From the NCBI GenBank assembly GCA_024515975.1, contig JAMSKV010000003.1, positions 124,001-188,000 of the forward strand: a stretch of 64,000 bases of DNA, written 5' to 3'. Below, piece by piece: positions 1 to 8,142 of the stretch (positions are counted from its first letter, which is position 1; the number at the start of each line of letters is the position of its first letter). The notes below the pieces were generated by a model, which did not search any database, was not told where the DNA came from, and saw nothing but the letters and a program-made list of their open reading frames with translations. The stretch comes from Endosaccharibacter trunci (GTDB lineage Bacteria > Pseudomonadota > Alphaproteobacteria > Acetobacterales > Acetobacteraceae). The translations under genes and the position numbers were made by a program.

Positions 1-1
1 C

Positions 2-346
2 GGTGGTGACCTGTTTGTCGGCCCAGGTGGTCGCTTGTCTCTGGTCGCAGGGAGTGAGGCGACGCAGCAACGTGTTTTGCGGCGGCTGCTGACGAGCAGG
101 GGATCGTATATCTGGCAGCCTGCATACGGTGCCGGTTTGCCGGGCCTGGTCGGCCAGGTCGCGTCGCAGCAGCAGGTTTCGGCGATCATCAAGACGCAGA
201 TGACGCTGGAGCCGTCAGTCCTATCGTCACCGGAGCCGGTGGTTCGCGTGACTGTGGGAACGCTCGGGGATATCAGCGCGGTGATTTCTTATTCCGAAGC
301 TGAGACCGGGTTGACGGAGACCGTTAGCCTGTCGACGGGAGTATAG
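2..346 (+). CDS. Phage baseplate protein, gp46/W-like (5' end outside window)
   Basis: Small baseplate protein of contractile-tailed phages (Mu gp46 / P2 W-like, T4 gp25 fold), expected in the baseplate wedge next to protein J. The reading frame is open to the window edge, and the residues before the first in-window start (GGDLFVGPGGR) match the usual pre-domain of this family, so the true start lies to the left. The diagnostic stretch is the QQRVLRRLLTSRGSY...YGAGLP region. It ends 5 bases before the J-like gene. Family assignment is by motif recall; a TTG at 35 could be read as a start but would cut the domain. Confidence 0.7.
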   Translation, partial: GGDLFVGPGGRLSLVAGSEATQQRVLRRLLTSRGSYIWQPAYGAGLPGLVGQVASQQQVSAIIKTQMTLEPSVLSSPEPVVRVTVGTLGDISAVISYSEAETGLTETVSLSTGV

Positions 347-351
347 GCAGT

Positions 352-1458
352 ATGCAGATCTCGTTGCAGAACTTCTCCAGCCTCGTCGCGAACATGTCGG
401 CTTCCGTGCAAGGCGCGTCGGCGACCGTGCTGGATGTCACTGTTGGTTCCGTCCTCAGGGCAATTCTCGAGGCTTCTGCTTCGGTAGGTCTCTGGTTGCA
501 GTATCTGATCTTGCAGGTGCTCTCCATGACGCGTCTGTCGTCCAGCACTGGTGCGGACGCTGACAGCTGGGTGAACGACTTCGGCATGAGCCGCCTCCCT
601 GCCACGGCAGCGACGGGTGTCGTGACGATGGCATCGTTCAATCCGTCTGCGCAGGCGGCCGTGATCAGCAACGGCATGACTGTTAGGCTGTCGGATGGCT
701 CGCAGACGTTTACTGTCGTGAATGGCCCCTATGTGCGCGCGATCGGCCAGGCTTCGGTTGACGTCACCGTTCAAGCTCAAACAGCGGGCGTCATCGGAAA
801 TGTCCAGGCAGGTGCTGTGAATATGCTTGGAACTGCGATTTCCGGCATTGATACGGTCTCGAATGCCGCTCCGTTTGCTGGCGGAGCTTCGGCGGAAACG
901 GATGCGGCTCTCCGTGCGCGATTCGTGACTTATATCAACACACGCGCTCAGGCGACGGAGCAGGCGATCGTGTATGCCGCAGCCTCTGTCGGGCCGACCA
1001 TCAGTGTGGCTATCCAGGAGAACGTAACGGCGACGGGAGCAGTCCTTCCGGGAAATGTGAATGTAGTTGTCGATGATGGCAGCGGCGCACCACCGGCTTC
1101 CGTGCTGACCGCGGTTGCGGCCGCGATAGATCCGATCCGGCCTGTTGGTACGACGATCACGGTCGTTGCCCCGTCGGTGATCGAAGTCAGTATGTCGGGA
1201 ATGATTTCCGTTGCAGCCGGCATTGATGCGGCTCCGGTCATCGCGACGGCGACGACGGCCTTGGAGAGTTTCGTCAACGGCCTATCTGTTGGTCAGCTAC
1301 TGCCTTATTCGCGGTTGATGGCGGTATTGTATGCAAGCTCGCCGCTGATCACGAACGTGACCGGTCTGACGGTAAATGGGTCGAGCGCGGATGTCGGGGG
1401 TATGTCGGGAACCGTCGTCAGGTGCCAATCGGTCTCATTGTCGGTTGCGCTCTCGTGA
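352..1458 (+). CDS. Phage baseplate J-like protein (gp47/JayE type)
   Basis: A 368-residue structural protein of the contractile tail baseplate. The N-terminal 80 residues resemble J proteins (a VGSVLRAILEA helix, then a DSWVNDFGMSRLPATAA segment). A long Ala/Val/Gly/Thr-rich beta domain follows, with the typical SNGMTVRLSDGSQTFTV strand near residues 105-125 and an ARFVTYINTRA motif near 190. It follows the W-like gene by 5 bases and overlaps the next tail gene, as in Mu-like and P2-like modules. AT-richer codon use than the genes beyond 9 kb supports a phage origin. Confidence 0.8.
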   Translation: MQISLQNFSSLVANMSASVQGASATVLDVTVGSVLRAILEASASVGLWLQYLILQVLSMTRLSSSTGADADSWVNDFGMSRLPATAATGVVTMASFNPSAQAAVISNGMTVRLSDGSQTFTVVNGPYVRAIGQASVDVTVQAQTAGVIGNVQAGAVNMLGTAISGIDTVSNAAPFAGGASAETDAALRARFVTYINTRAQATEQAIVYAAASVGPTISVAIQENVTATGAVLPGNVNVVVDDGSGAPPASVLTAVAAAIDPIRPVGTTITVVAPSVIEVSMSGMISVAAGIDAAPVIATATTALESFVNGLSVGQLLPYSRLMAVLYASSPLITNVTGLTVNGSSADVGGMSGTVVRCQSVSLSVALS

Positions 1459-2720
1459 GCGGCGCAACGACGCCGGCAATCGCCGTTGGAAGCGTCGCGG
1501 ACATGATAGCCCGGATGAGGGCGGTGTTGCCGTTTGCCTGGTTCCCATTGACGGAAGCAGGAAGTGCGAGCGAAACGCCGGTTCTCGACGCAGTGCTGTC
1601 CGGGATCGGATCAGCGTGGTCGTTCTGCTTCGGCCTGCTGAACTATGTGCAGTCGCAGACGCGATTGTCGACAGCCAACGGCACGTTTCTGGACCTGTTC
1701 GCCGCTGACTTCTTCGGCACGTCGATCACCAGGAAGGCTTTCGAGACGGATGACGCATTCCGTTCCAGGATTTCCGCAAGCCTGCTCCTACCACGGGCCA
1801 CACGGACGGCGCTGTCCGATACTCTTTTCCGTCTCATCGGTCTGCGGCCCTGGTTGTTCGAGCCGAGACGGGCTGCCGATACCGGCGCATATGGGGTGGC
1901 GGGATTGGGCTACGGCTCGAGCATGCCATTCCAGTATCTGGTCAGCCTCGACGCCAATGGTGGCGTGATCCGACGGGAGAGTGTTGCGACTTACGTGGAT
2001 ATTGTCGGGCAGCTCCAGATCGCCCCGCGTCACACTGCACGACCGGTGTATTCGAGCGGTTCCTGGGTGTCATTTCTGGTAGAGCCGAGCGGTTTCAATT
2101 TGTTAAAGGATAGTCTCGGATTTACTGGCTGGTCGGCGTCCTCCACCGGGGCGGTCGCCAGTTGGCTGGTCAACGCCAGTCCAGCGATTGCGCTCCTGTC
2201 GGGGTATCCCACGCTCGAATTGACGGTCGCTGGTGCTGGTTCCTTCCCCGGACCGTCAATCGAGACGTTCATCGGGGATCAGTCGGTGACGGCATCGTTG
2301 TGGATTTGGCTGCCATCCGGTCACACGCTGACGCAGTTACGCCTTCAATGCGGCGATGCCTCCGAAAATGCGCATGCTGATGCCAATCTGACGCTGGTGA
2401 ACCAGTGGCAACGTCTGATCACGACGATCGATGGTACTAGCGGCATAGCCAAAACAATTGCGGCGTGGCTGATCGGAACCAGCACCGGCCCGACGAGCAA
2501 CAAAATCGTCACGCAATGTTGGCAGGTCGAGCCGGGTACTGCCGCGACCAGCTTTATTCCGTCGTCGGGCCAGATCGGGGTTCGGGATCTCGATCGCGTG
2601 GTTGGTGACATCAGTAGCAACGACCCCTTCATTCTGGTCCGCGACGACATATTGGAGGCGGTTGGCCGTACCGCGCCGGCGGGGAGCGTTGCCTGGATGA
2701 ATATCCAACTCAGGCAGTGA
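1455..2720 (+). CDS. Phage tail/baseplate protein (I-like position) with beta-rich C-terminus
   Basis: About 421 residues from the GTG at 1455, which overlaps the J stop as GTGA; GTG 1422 and ATG 1503 are alternatives. Residues 20-140 hold a helical part (RAVLPFAWFP, FLDLFAADFFG, DDAFRSRI) seen in phage proteins located after J. From about residue 205 the sequence changes to a beta-rich domain (NLLKDSLGFTGWSASSTG, then VTASLWIWLPSGHT) that resembles carbohydrate-binding modules of the CBM4/9 type. Position suggests the protein joins the baseplate to the fibre. Function is inferred from position and partial similarity. Confidence 0.6.
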   Translation: MSGATTPAIAVGSVADMIARMRAVLPFAWFPLTEAGSASETPVLDAVLSGIGSAWSFCFGLLNYVQSQTRLSTANGTFLDLFAADFFGTSITRKAFETDDAFRSRISASLLLPRATRTALSDTLFRLIGLRPWLFEPRRAADTGAYGVAGLGYGSSMPFQYLVSLDANGGVIRRESVATYVDIVGQLQIAPRHTARPVYSSGSWVSFLVEPSGFNLLKDSLGFTGWSASSTGAVASWLVNASPAIALLSGYPTLELTVAGAGSFPGPSIETFIGDQSVTASLWIWLPSGHTLTQLRLQCGDASENAHADANLTLVNQWQRLITTIDGTSGIAKTIAAWLIGTSTGPTSNKIVTQCWQVEPGTAATSFIPSSGQIGVRDLDRVVGDISSNDPFILVRDDILEAVGRTAPAGSVAWMNIQLRQ

Positions 2721-2783
2721 ACCTGAGCAAGCCAGACTCGAAGAAAATCCTAAAGTCGACCTTAATAAGATTGGAGTCGTTGC

Positions 2784-4067
2784 TTGGACCGACAAATCGT
2801 GTATGCGGGCGCAATTCCGCTTGACACTGACCAGCTGTTGCAGAGCCGGTCCACTATGGTGGCTCTTGGGTATCTGGCTAAATTTGTTCTGGGCGACGGA
2901 CAGTCTTTCGCCGATGGGCTCAGTTGCACGCCGGCAGGTGCATTATCGGTCTCGGTAGCGCCGGGTAGCCTGACAAGTCCGGGTATCATAGATGCGCAAC
3001 CGTACGGATCGTTGCCTGTAGACGGCGATCCGTTGGTCAAGATCGGCATCAACACGTCGGCGATGATTTTGACGGTGCCTGGAAGCGGCCAGTTCGTCTT
3101 GTCCGCGCAGATGTTGGAGCAGCAGGCTGGAAGCGCTGCAACGCTCTACTACAACGCATCGAATCCTGCGCAGGAGCTTATCGGGCCTCAAGGCAACGGC
3201 CAGTTGCAGGCCAGCGTAGTTCAACAGCGGGTCGGTTTTCAGATTACGGCGGCGAATGCGGTTCCGAGCGGTGCAGTGCCGCTCTACGCATTGAATGTTC
3301 CGTCCGGGACGACCGTCATTACCCAGTCGATGATTGCTGTTGCTGCCGGTGCGCCATTTCTGGGCGTTAAGCTGCCCGGTGCGGCACCGCTTGTTTCTCC
3401 TGCCTTCCAGGGGGTGCCGACCGCGCCGACCGCCGTGCCGGGCGACTCATCCGCCGCCTTGGCGACGACGCAATTCGTGGCTGCTTCATGCGTCCGGAAC
3501 CGCGCTGCCTGGGGAACCGCCGGAAATTATAGCTGGACGTGTCCGACTGGCGTCGGCCGTATCCTCGCAAAGCTATGGGCCGCGGGTGGTAGCGGCGGTT
3601 CTGGCGGCGGCGGAAATGCGGGTGGCGGCGGCGGTGGCGGCGGCTATGTCGAGGTTCTCCTCAACGTGCAGGCCGGAACGGTCTACGCCGTGCAGGTCGG
3701 TTCGAGTACATCGGGCAGCGGGGCGAGTCAGTTCGATAGTCTGGCGACGGTCAGCATGGGAAGCGCGGGTGGGAACGGAAGCGGCTCTTCACCTGGTTCT
3801 GGCGGAAGTGCAGGTGTTTCTTCGGCGACGAATGCGAATATCGTGGGAGCTGCCGGCGTGACCAGCGGCGGACCGGGTTTCGCCATCGGTGGCACGGCTA
3901 TCGGCGGGCCGGGCGGATCCAGTTTCGGGGTGGCGGGCTGTGCGGCCGCCTTCGGGCGGACGATCGGCAATGATGGTGTCTGGCCTGGCGGCGGCGGCGG
4001 CGGCGGTTCGACCGGAGCGGGCGGGCGCGGCGCTGACGGACTCGTCGTGATCGAGTGGCTGGGCTGA
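2784..4067 (+). CDS. Phage tail fibre with glycine-rich C-terminal domain
   Basis: A 427-residue tail fibre or tip protein, probably the host-binding element. It starts at TTG 2784 with GGAG 7 bases upstream (GTG 2799 is possible). The N-terminal third (DRQIVYAGAIPLDTDQLLQ) is typical of tail-attachment regions. Middle residues include a collar-like APTAVPGDSSAALATTQFV segment. From about 245 the W-T-C-P-T-G-V-G-R-I-L-A-K-L-W-A-A-G-G start begins a glycine-rich domain with several runs of 5-7 Gly, common at fibre tips. It is the last forward gene of the tail module. Confidence 0.75.
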   Translation: MDRQIVYAGAIPLDTDQLLQSRSTMVALGYLAKFVLGDGQSFADGLSCTPAGALSVSVAPGSLTSPGIIDAQPYGSLPVDGDPLVKIGINTSAMILTVPGSGQFVLSAQMLEQQAGSAATLYYNASNPAQELIGPQGNGQLQASVVQQRVGFQITAANAVPSGAVPLYALNVPSGTTVITQSMIAVAAGAPFLGVKLPGAAPLVSPAFQGVPTAPTAVPGDSSAALATTQFVAASCVRNRAAWGTAGNYSWTCPTGVGRILAKLWAAGGSGGSGGGGNAGGGGGGGGYVEVLLNVQAGTVYAVQVGSSTSGSGASQFDSLATVSMGSAGGNGSGSSPGSGGSAGVSSATNANIVGAAGVTSGGPGFAIGGTAIGGPGGSSFGVAGCAAAFGRTIGNDGVWPGGGGGGGSTGAGGRGADGLVVIEWLG

Positions 4068-4077
4068 GGTCAGACTC

Positions 4078-4821
4078 TCAGCCAGCGTTGCCGTACCGGG
4101 ACCGTGGCGTTCCCTTGAAGTCCGATGGTCCAGTATGGGTCAGTTCTACTCCGGTATCCAGCCAGACCTCGCCGCCGATTTTTCGCCAGCGACTGCAAAA
4201 GACGAAGTCCTCGCTTCGGTACGACCCTGTTTCGGGCTCGATCTGGCAATCGAACAGCGCATGATTTGTAGCCGCGTGTGGAGAACCGGTCCGGTAGGCG
4301 TCGATGGCGGAATACCGTGTTTCGGGATAAGCTGAAATCATGCGTTCCAGCATCATCCGTTGGATCAACATGAAGCCGGTGCCCGCGAAATCGGCGGCGA
4401 CAAGGTCGCCCTGTGATCGACGCGGCTCGGCCGGCGTTCCGACATAGTGCAAGCCGGCGGTTTCGATGGGCTCACCGGCACGGGCCCGATCATGGAACGC
4501 GCGGTCCCAGTAGTAACTCTTCAGCGGGTAGATGCCCGCGACAAGCGGTTTCGCCGCTTCGACCAGGCGCACGACATCGATGGGTTGGAAGCTGATATCG
4601 CTATCGACGAAAAGGAGATGCGTCGCGGTTGTTTGGTGGAGAAACTGACCAACGAGGGTGTTTCGTGCTCTCGTGATCAGCGCGTCCTGTCCGAGCATCG
4701 CCAGACTTAGATCGAGCTCCAGGGTGGGGGCGGCGGCGATCAGACCCACGACAGACTGCATGTACCCCTGGGTGACTAGGCCGCCGAAGCATGGTGTGGC
4801 GATGAAGATGTGCGGTCGCAT
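4078..4821 (-). CDS. Glycosyltransferase-like protein beside phage tail genes
   Basis: A 247-residue protein. The ATG at 4821 is preferred because a strong AGGAGGG lies just before it; a longer 274-residue frame is open upstream. RPHIFIATPCFGG at the N-terminus and a THLLFVDSDISF segment near residue 70 look like a GT-A fold with a D-x-D metal site; ATNHALFDC...SEDFVFCSRWR near residues 195-220 resembles an acceptor-side motif of nucleotide-sugar transferases. It converges with the fibre gene, 10 bases apart. It may modify host lipopolysaccharide or the fibre itself. The exact family is not recognised. Confidence 0.55.
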   Translation of the reverse strand: MRPHIFIATPCFGGLVTQGYMQSVVGLIAAAPTLELDLSLAMLGQDALITRARNTLVGQFLHQTTATHLLFVDSDISFQPIDVVRLVEAAKPLVAGIYPLKSYYWDRAFHDRARAGEPIETAGLHYVGTPAEPRRSQGDLVAADFAGTGFMLIQRMMLERMISAYPETRYSAIDAYRTGSPHAATNHALFDCQIEPETGSYRSEDFVFCSRWRKIGGEVWLDTGVELTHTGPSDFKGTPRSRYGNAG

Positions 4822-4949
4822 TGGCCCTCCTGCTTGGGTAAGCTTAGCGAGAAAGTCTTTACGAACGGCTAAAACCGGCTGGGGCGATTGTGTCGGTCGC
4901 AAAACTTTGTGTGGAATCGGGCAGGACGTTACAGGTGGGACTGGCTCAA

Positions 4950-5468
4950 ATGGACGAAGATGACGAGGACGTTCCCCTTCCCGGACGTTTGTCCGGGATC
5001 AACCAGTACGTCACGCGAGCCGGTCTCGAACGCATGGAAGCCGAGCTGCGCCATTTGCTGCGGGTCGAGAGGCCTGGCGTGGTGGATATCGTCTCCTGGG
5101 CTGCCGGAAATGGGGACAGGTCGGAAAACGGAGACTATCTCTACGGCAAGAAACGTTTGCGGGAGATAGATCGGCGCATTCGATTCCTGGAAAAGCGGAT
5201 CGACAAGGCGCTCGTGGTTGATCCCGCCTCTCAGCCGCATCGCGACAGAGTGTTTTTTGGCGCGACGGTGACATTTGTCGACGATGATGATGTGAGCCGA
5301 ACGGTCACGATCGTCGGGGTCGACGAGGCGGACATGGAGCGCGGCGAGATCAGTCTGGCCTCGCCTGTCGCGCGCGCCTTGTTGGGTGCGCGGGTGGGCG
5401 ACGAGGTTGTCCTGCGTGTGCCGGGAAAGACAAATGTGCTCGAGGTGACGGCGATCGTTTATCCCTGA
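4950..5468 (+). CDS. greB: Transcription elongation factor GreB
   Basis: Rescues backtracked RNA polymerase by stimulating its cleavage of the 3' RNA end through the secondary channel. The 172-residue product has the N-terminal coiled coil with the GreB signature GDRSENGDYLYGKKRLREID near residues 55-75, including the acidic tip residues, then the FKBP-like C-terminal domain (FFGATVTFVDDDD...). ATG 4950 was chosen because AGGTGGGA precedes it by about 10 bases; the frame is open from GTG 4890 but that part is not family-like. It is the first clear chromosomal gene after the phage module. Confidence 0.88.
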   Translation: MDEDDEDVPLPGRLSGINQYVTRAGLERMEAELRHLLRVERPGVVDIVSWAAGNGDRSENGDYLYGKKRLREIDRRIRFLEKRIDKALVVDPASQPHRDRVFFGATVTFVDDDDVSRTVTIVGVDEADMERGEISLASPVARALLGARVGDEVVLRVPGKTNVLEVTAIVYP

Positions 5469-6012
5469 CGAGAAGTGACGGATCGTGCCCTCAACCCGAG
5501 GCTGGGCGGTTGGGGGCTGTCGCTGTTCGTCCCGGCCAGACGGTGCTGTTCCCGACGGTGTGTCCCATGGGGCGTTCCGCTCGATCCGACGCCAGGGATG
5601 GATGACGAAATCTCGTCGAAGCCTGCCGACGACAACGCCAGTTGCGCCATCTCCCCGACACCGAAATGGTCTTCTCTCCTCGTTCGGCTTGCCGGTGGCA
5701 GCGAGATCTGACGCACGATTTTGGTAGCTACCAGATCTTGGACGCCGCAATCTTTCCTACTGGTGTTTGGTGGTGCATGTCGCGTCCTGGCGTGTTCGCG
5801 GCTGATCCGGCAAGACACGGATTTCCGTACCTTGATGAAGCAGGGCCGGGCGCTTTCGATGTCCTGCCGCATCGTGGTATCGAGAGCCGGCTGCTCGTGT
5901 TCCCGGGCGAGACCCGTCGGGTTTTCAAACCGGCGAACGCGGCGTAGTGGCATCGGATCGTAGCAGCGTGGCGCGTCGCCCATATTGGGCGGGCGGCGGA
6001 GCGGAATGGCGG
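5469..6012. other. 544-base interval with no recognisable gene
   Basis: Several short frames (60-175 codons) are open here on both strands, but none has a convincing ribosome binding site, family motif or natural codon use. The reverse-strand frame 5459-5983 is the longest and begins with unmotivated Arg/Pro-rich sequence. No tRNA, strong hairpin or repeat was seen. It could be a decayed gene left between greB and gshB, or simply a long leader of gshB. Confidence 0.4.
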
Positions 6013-7014
6013 ATGACGGGCACTTTAAAGGTTGGGGTCCAAATGGATCCGATCCAGCATATCGACATCAAGGGCGACAGCACGTTTGCGCTGATGCTCG
6101 AAGCCCAGGCGAGGGGGCACGAGCTGTTTGTCTATGACGTTCGCAGCCTAAGCCTACGTGAGGGACGTAGTGCCGTCCGTTCGCCCCGGGCGGACCGGTT
6201 GACCGCCCGGATGCGACCTGTGCGCGTTCAGCGCGTCAGGGGCAACCATGCCGTGCTTGGCGACGAGCGGGTGGTGGATGTGTCGACGATGGACGTGGTC
6301 CTCATGCGCCAGGACCCGCCGTTCGACATGGCTTACATCACTGCCACCCATTTGCTGGAACATGTGCACGACCCGGTCGCGGGTGGGACGCTGGTCGTGA
6401 ATGATCCGCGCTCCGTGCGCGATGCGCCGGAAAAGCTTCTGGTTACGCATTTTCCTGACCTGATGCCCCCCACCTTGATCAGTTGGGATCTGCAGGCAAT
6501 CCGCGATTTTCGCGCCGAGCATCGGGATATCATCGTCAAACCGCTATTCGGTAATGGCGGCGCTGGCGTCTTCCGCCTCAAGCCGGACGACGAGAACCTG
6601 GCCTCGCTGCTGGAAATGTTTTTCTCGCAGTCCCGTGAGCCGTTGATGATACAGCGCTACGAACAGGCTGTCCGGCAGGGTGATAAGCGGATCATTCTCG
6701 CGGATGGGGAGCCGATCGGCGCCGTAAACCGTGTTCCGGCCGAGGGCGAGGCGCGGTCCAATATGCATGTCGGCGGCCAGCCGGCCCAGTCTACTCTTAC
6801 GCCTCGAGAAGTGGAGATTTGCCGGCGTATCGGCCCCATGCTGCGGGAGCGTGGCCTCATCTTCGTCGGAATCGACGTCATTGGCGATTGGTTGACCGAG
6901 ATCAACGTGACCTCGCCGACCGGGCTTCAGGAGATTGACCGTTTTGACGGCATCAATAGCGCAAGTTTGATCTGGACCCGGATTGAGCGGCGCCTGGCTG
7001 TCCGTGCGGGGTGA
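6013..7014 (+). CDS. gshB: Glutathione synthetase
   Basis: Adds glycine to gamma-glutamylcysteine using ATP, the last step of glutathione synthesis in the cytoplasm. The 333-residue length fits the family. The N-terminus after ATG 6013 ([20 protein letters not shown]) matches GshB proteins closely, which fixes the start although the frame is open from GTG 5947. ATP-grasp features: [18 protein letters not shown] near 175-195, and the metal-binding end [13 protein letters not shown] near 295-310. A GshB enzyme supplies the thiol used by the glutaredoxin at 53635. Confidence 0.93.
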   Translation: MTGTLKVGVQMDPIQHIDIKGDSTFALMLEAQARGHELFVYDVRSLSLREGRSAVRSPRADRLTARMRPVRVQRVRGNHAVLGDERVVDVSTMDVVLMRQDPPFDMAYITATHLLEHVHDPVAGGTLVVNDPRSVRDAPEKLLVTHFPDLMPPTLISWDLQAIRDFRAEHRDIIVKPLFGNGGAGVFRLKPDDENLASLLEMFFSQSREPLMIQRYEQAVRQGDKRIILADGEPIGAVNRVPAEGEARSNMHVGGQPAQSTLTPREVEICRRIGPMLRERGLIFVGIDVIGDWLTEINVTSPTGLQEIDRFDGINSASLIWTRIERRLAVRAG

Positions 7015-7044
7015 TTCGTGATGGCGCCCGGCCTCCGTCGCCGG

Positions 7045-7215
7045 TCAGCCGTAGAGCCGCCAGAAGGGCTTCTTGCCTGATGGTGGCTTCTTCGGTCTTG
7101 TCATGTCAGGTCCGAATTTGTTGTCGAACCAGCTGAAAATCTCGCGTCGGAAATAAACCGTCACGATGCTGGTCCATAGAATGGCGCAGAGAATGACGAG
7201 GAGCGCGACGAGCAT
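7045..7215 (-). CDS. Small single-span membrane protein (56 residues)
   Basis: Short reverse gene: ATG at 7215 with AGGGA 8 bases upstream and a stop at 7045. Residues 1-20 (MLVALLVILCAILWTSIVTV) form one hydrophobic segment, followed by a basic, aromatic tail (YFRREIFSWFDNKFG) ending in a Lys/Pro-rich end and FWRLYG. This pattern fits a small inner-membrane protein with a cytoplasmic tail. It converges with gshB (30 bases apart). No family is recognised; reality of the gene rests on its start signal and sensible membrane pattern. Confidence 0.5.
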   Translation of the reverse strand: MLVALLVILCAILWTSIVTVYFRREIFSWFDNKFGPDMTRPKKPPSGKKPFWRLYG

Positions 7216-7412
7216 CGGGCGGTCCCTGAGGTTCGGTCGGTAGTGATATGGAAAACCGTCGAATCAGGCAACTGAATGCTGTTGCGCTGCCCGGTCGCCC
7301 TTGCTGACGGCGGCTCGGCAGGGCAGAGAGAGGCAACGAGCTTGTTGCTGAAGAGAGCCATGTCCAAGATGCGCATGCTGGTCGGTTCGACCGGCCAGAT
7401 CCGACACCCGGC

Positions 7413-8102
7413 ATGACCTCCTCCGGTCAGCTTGCGCCCAGCGGCATGCCGTCGAACGGTCCGCTCCCGAAATCCGCGCTCGATGCCGATGCGGTGCGTA
7501 CGGCCTATCAGCGCTGGGCTGGCGTCTATGATGCGGTGTTCGGAGGCGTCTCGGCCTTCGGACGCAAGCGCGCGGTTGCCGCGGTCAATCGACTGCCGGG
7601 AACGGCTGTGCTGGAAGTTGGCGTTGGAACCGGTCTCGCCCTGCCTCATTATAACGGCGACAAGCGGATCACCGGCATCGATTTGTCACGGGCGATGCTC
7701 GACCGGGCGCGGCAGCGCGTTCAGCGCAACGCCATGCCCCACGTCGCCGATCTGCTCGAGATGGATGCGGAAGAGACGAGCTTCGCCGACGATAGCTTCG
7801 ATATCGCCGTGGCGATGTTCGTGGCGTCGGTGGTGCCGAATCCACGGCGTTTGCTGGCCGAGCTGAAACGGGTGGTGAGGCCCGGCGGCAGTATCCTGTT
7901 CGTTAATCACTTCCTCGCGACCGGCGGGATCCGGCTAGCCGTCGAGCGCGGAATGGCACGGGCCTCGCATTCGTTGGGCTGGCATCCCGATTTTGCTATT
8001 GAATCGCTGCTGCCGGAGGTGGATTTAAGGCGCGCGGTCATTGAGTCCGTGCCACCTTTCGGCCTCTTCACGCTTGTGACCCTGACGAACGACGGGCCCT
8101 GA
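7413..8102 (+). CDS. Class I SAM methyltransferase, PmtA-like
   Basis: A 229-residue methyltransferase. After a 25-residue variable lead, AYQRWAGVYDAVFGGVSAFGRKRA is typical of the Rhodobacter-type phosphatidylethanolamine N-methyltransferase. SAM motif I is VLEVGVGTGLALPHY near 70-85, the acidic motif II is TGIDLSRAMLDRAR, and the post-motif LKRVVRPGGSILFVNH follows. If it is PmtA it makes phosphatidylcholine from phosphatidylethanolamine at the inner membrane, as is common in acetic acid bacteria. UbiE-like enzymes are the alternative, so substrate is uncertain. It lies 40 bases before the COX1-like gene. Confidence 0.65.
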   Translation: MTSSGQLAPSGMPSNGPLPKSALDADAVRTAYQRWAGVYDAVFGGVSAFGRKRAVAAVNRLPGTAVLEVGVGTGLALPHYNGDKRITGIDLSRAMLDRARQRVQRNAMPHVADLLEMDAEETSFADDSFDIAVAMFVASVVPNPRRLLAELKRVVRPGGSILFVNHFLATGGIRLAVERGMARASHSLGWHPDFAIESLLPEVDLRRAVIESVPPFGLFTLVTLTNDGP

Positions 8103-8142
8103 CGGGTCTCGTTGCTCTATCCGGGGAAGGGAATTCTCACTG

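Noticed and set aside
4903-4949. Phage attachment site next to greB
   Set aside because: No tRNA end or direct repeat could be identified without the left side of the prophage.
5459-5983. A 174-codon reverse frame in the gap after greB
   Set aside because: No ribosome binding site or family similarity; kept only as an unassigned interval.
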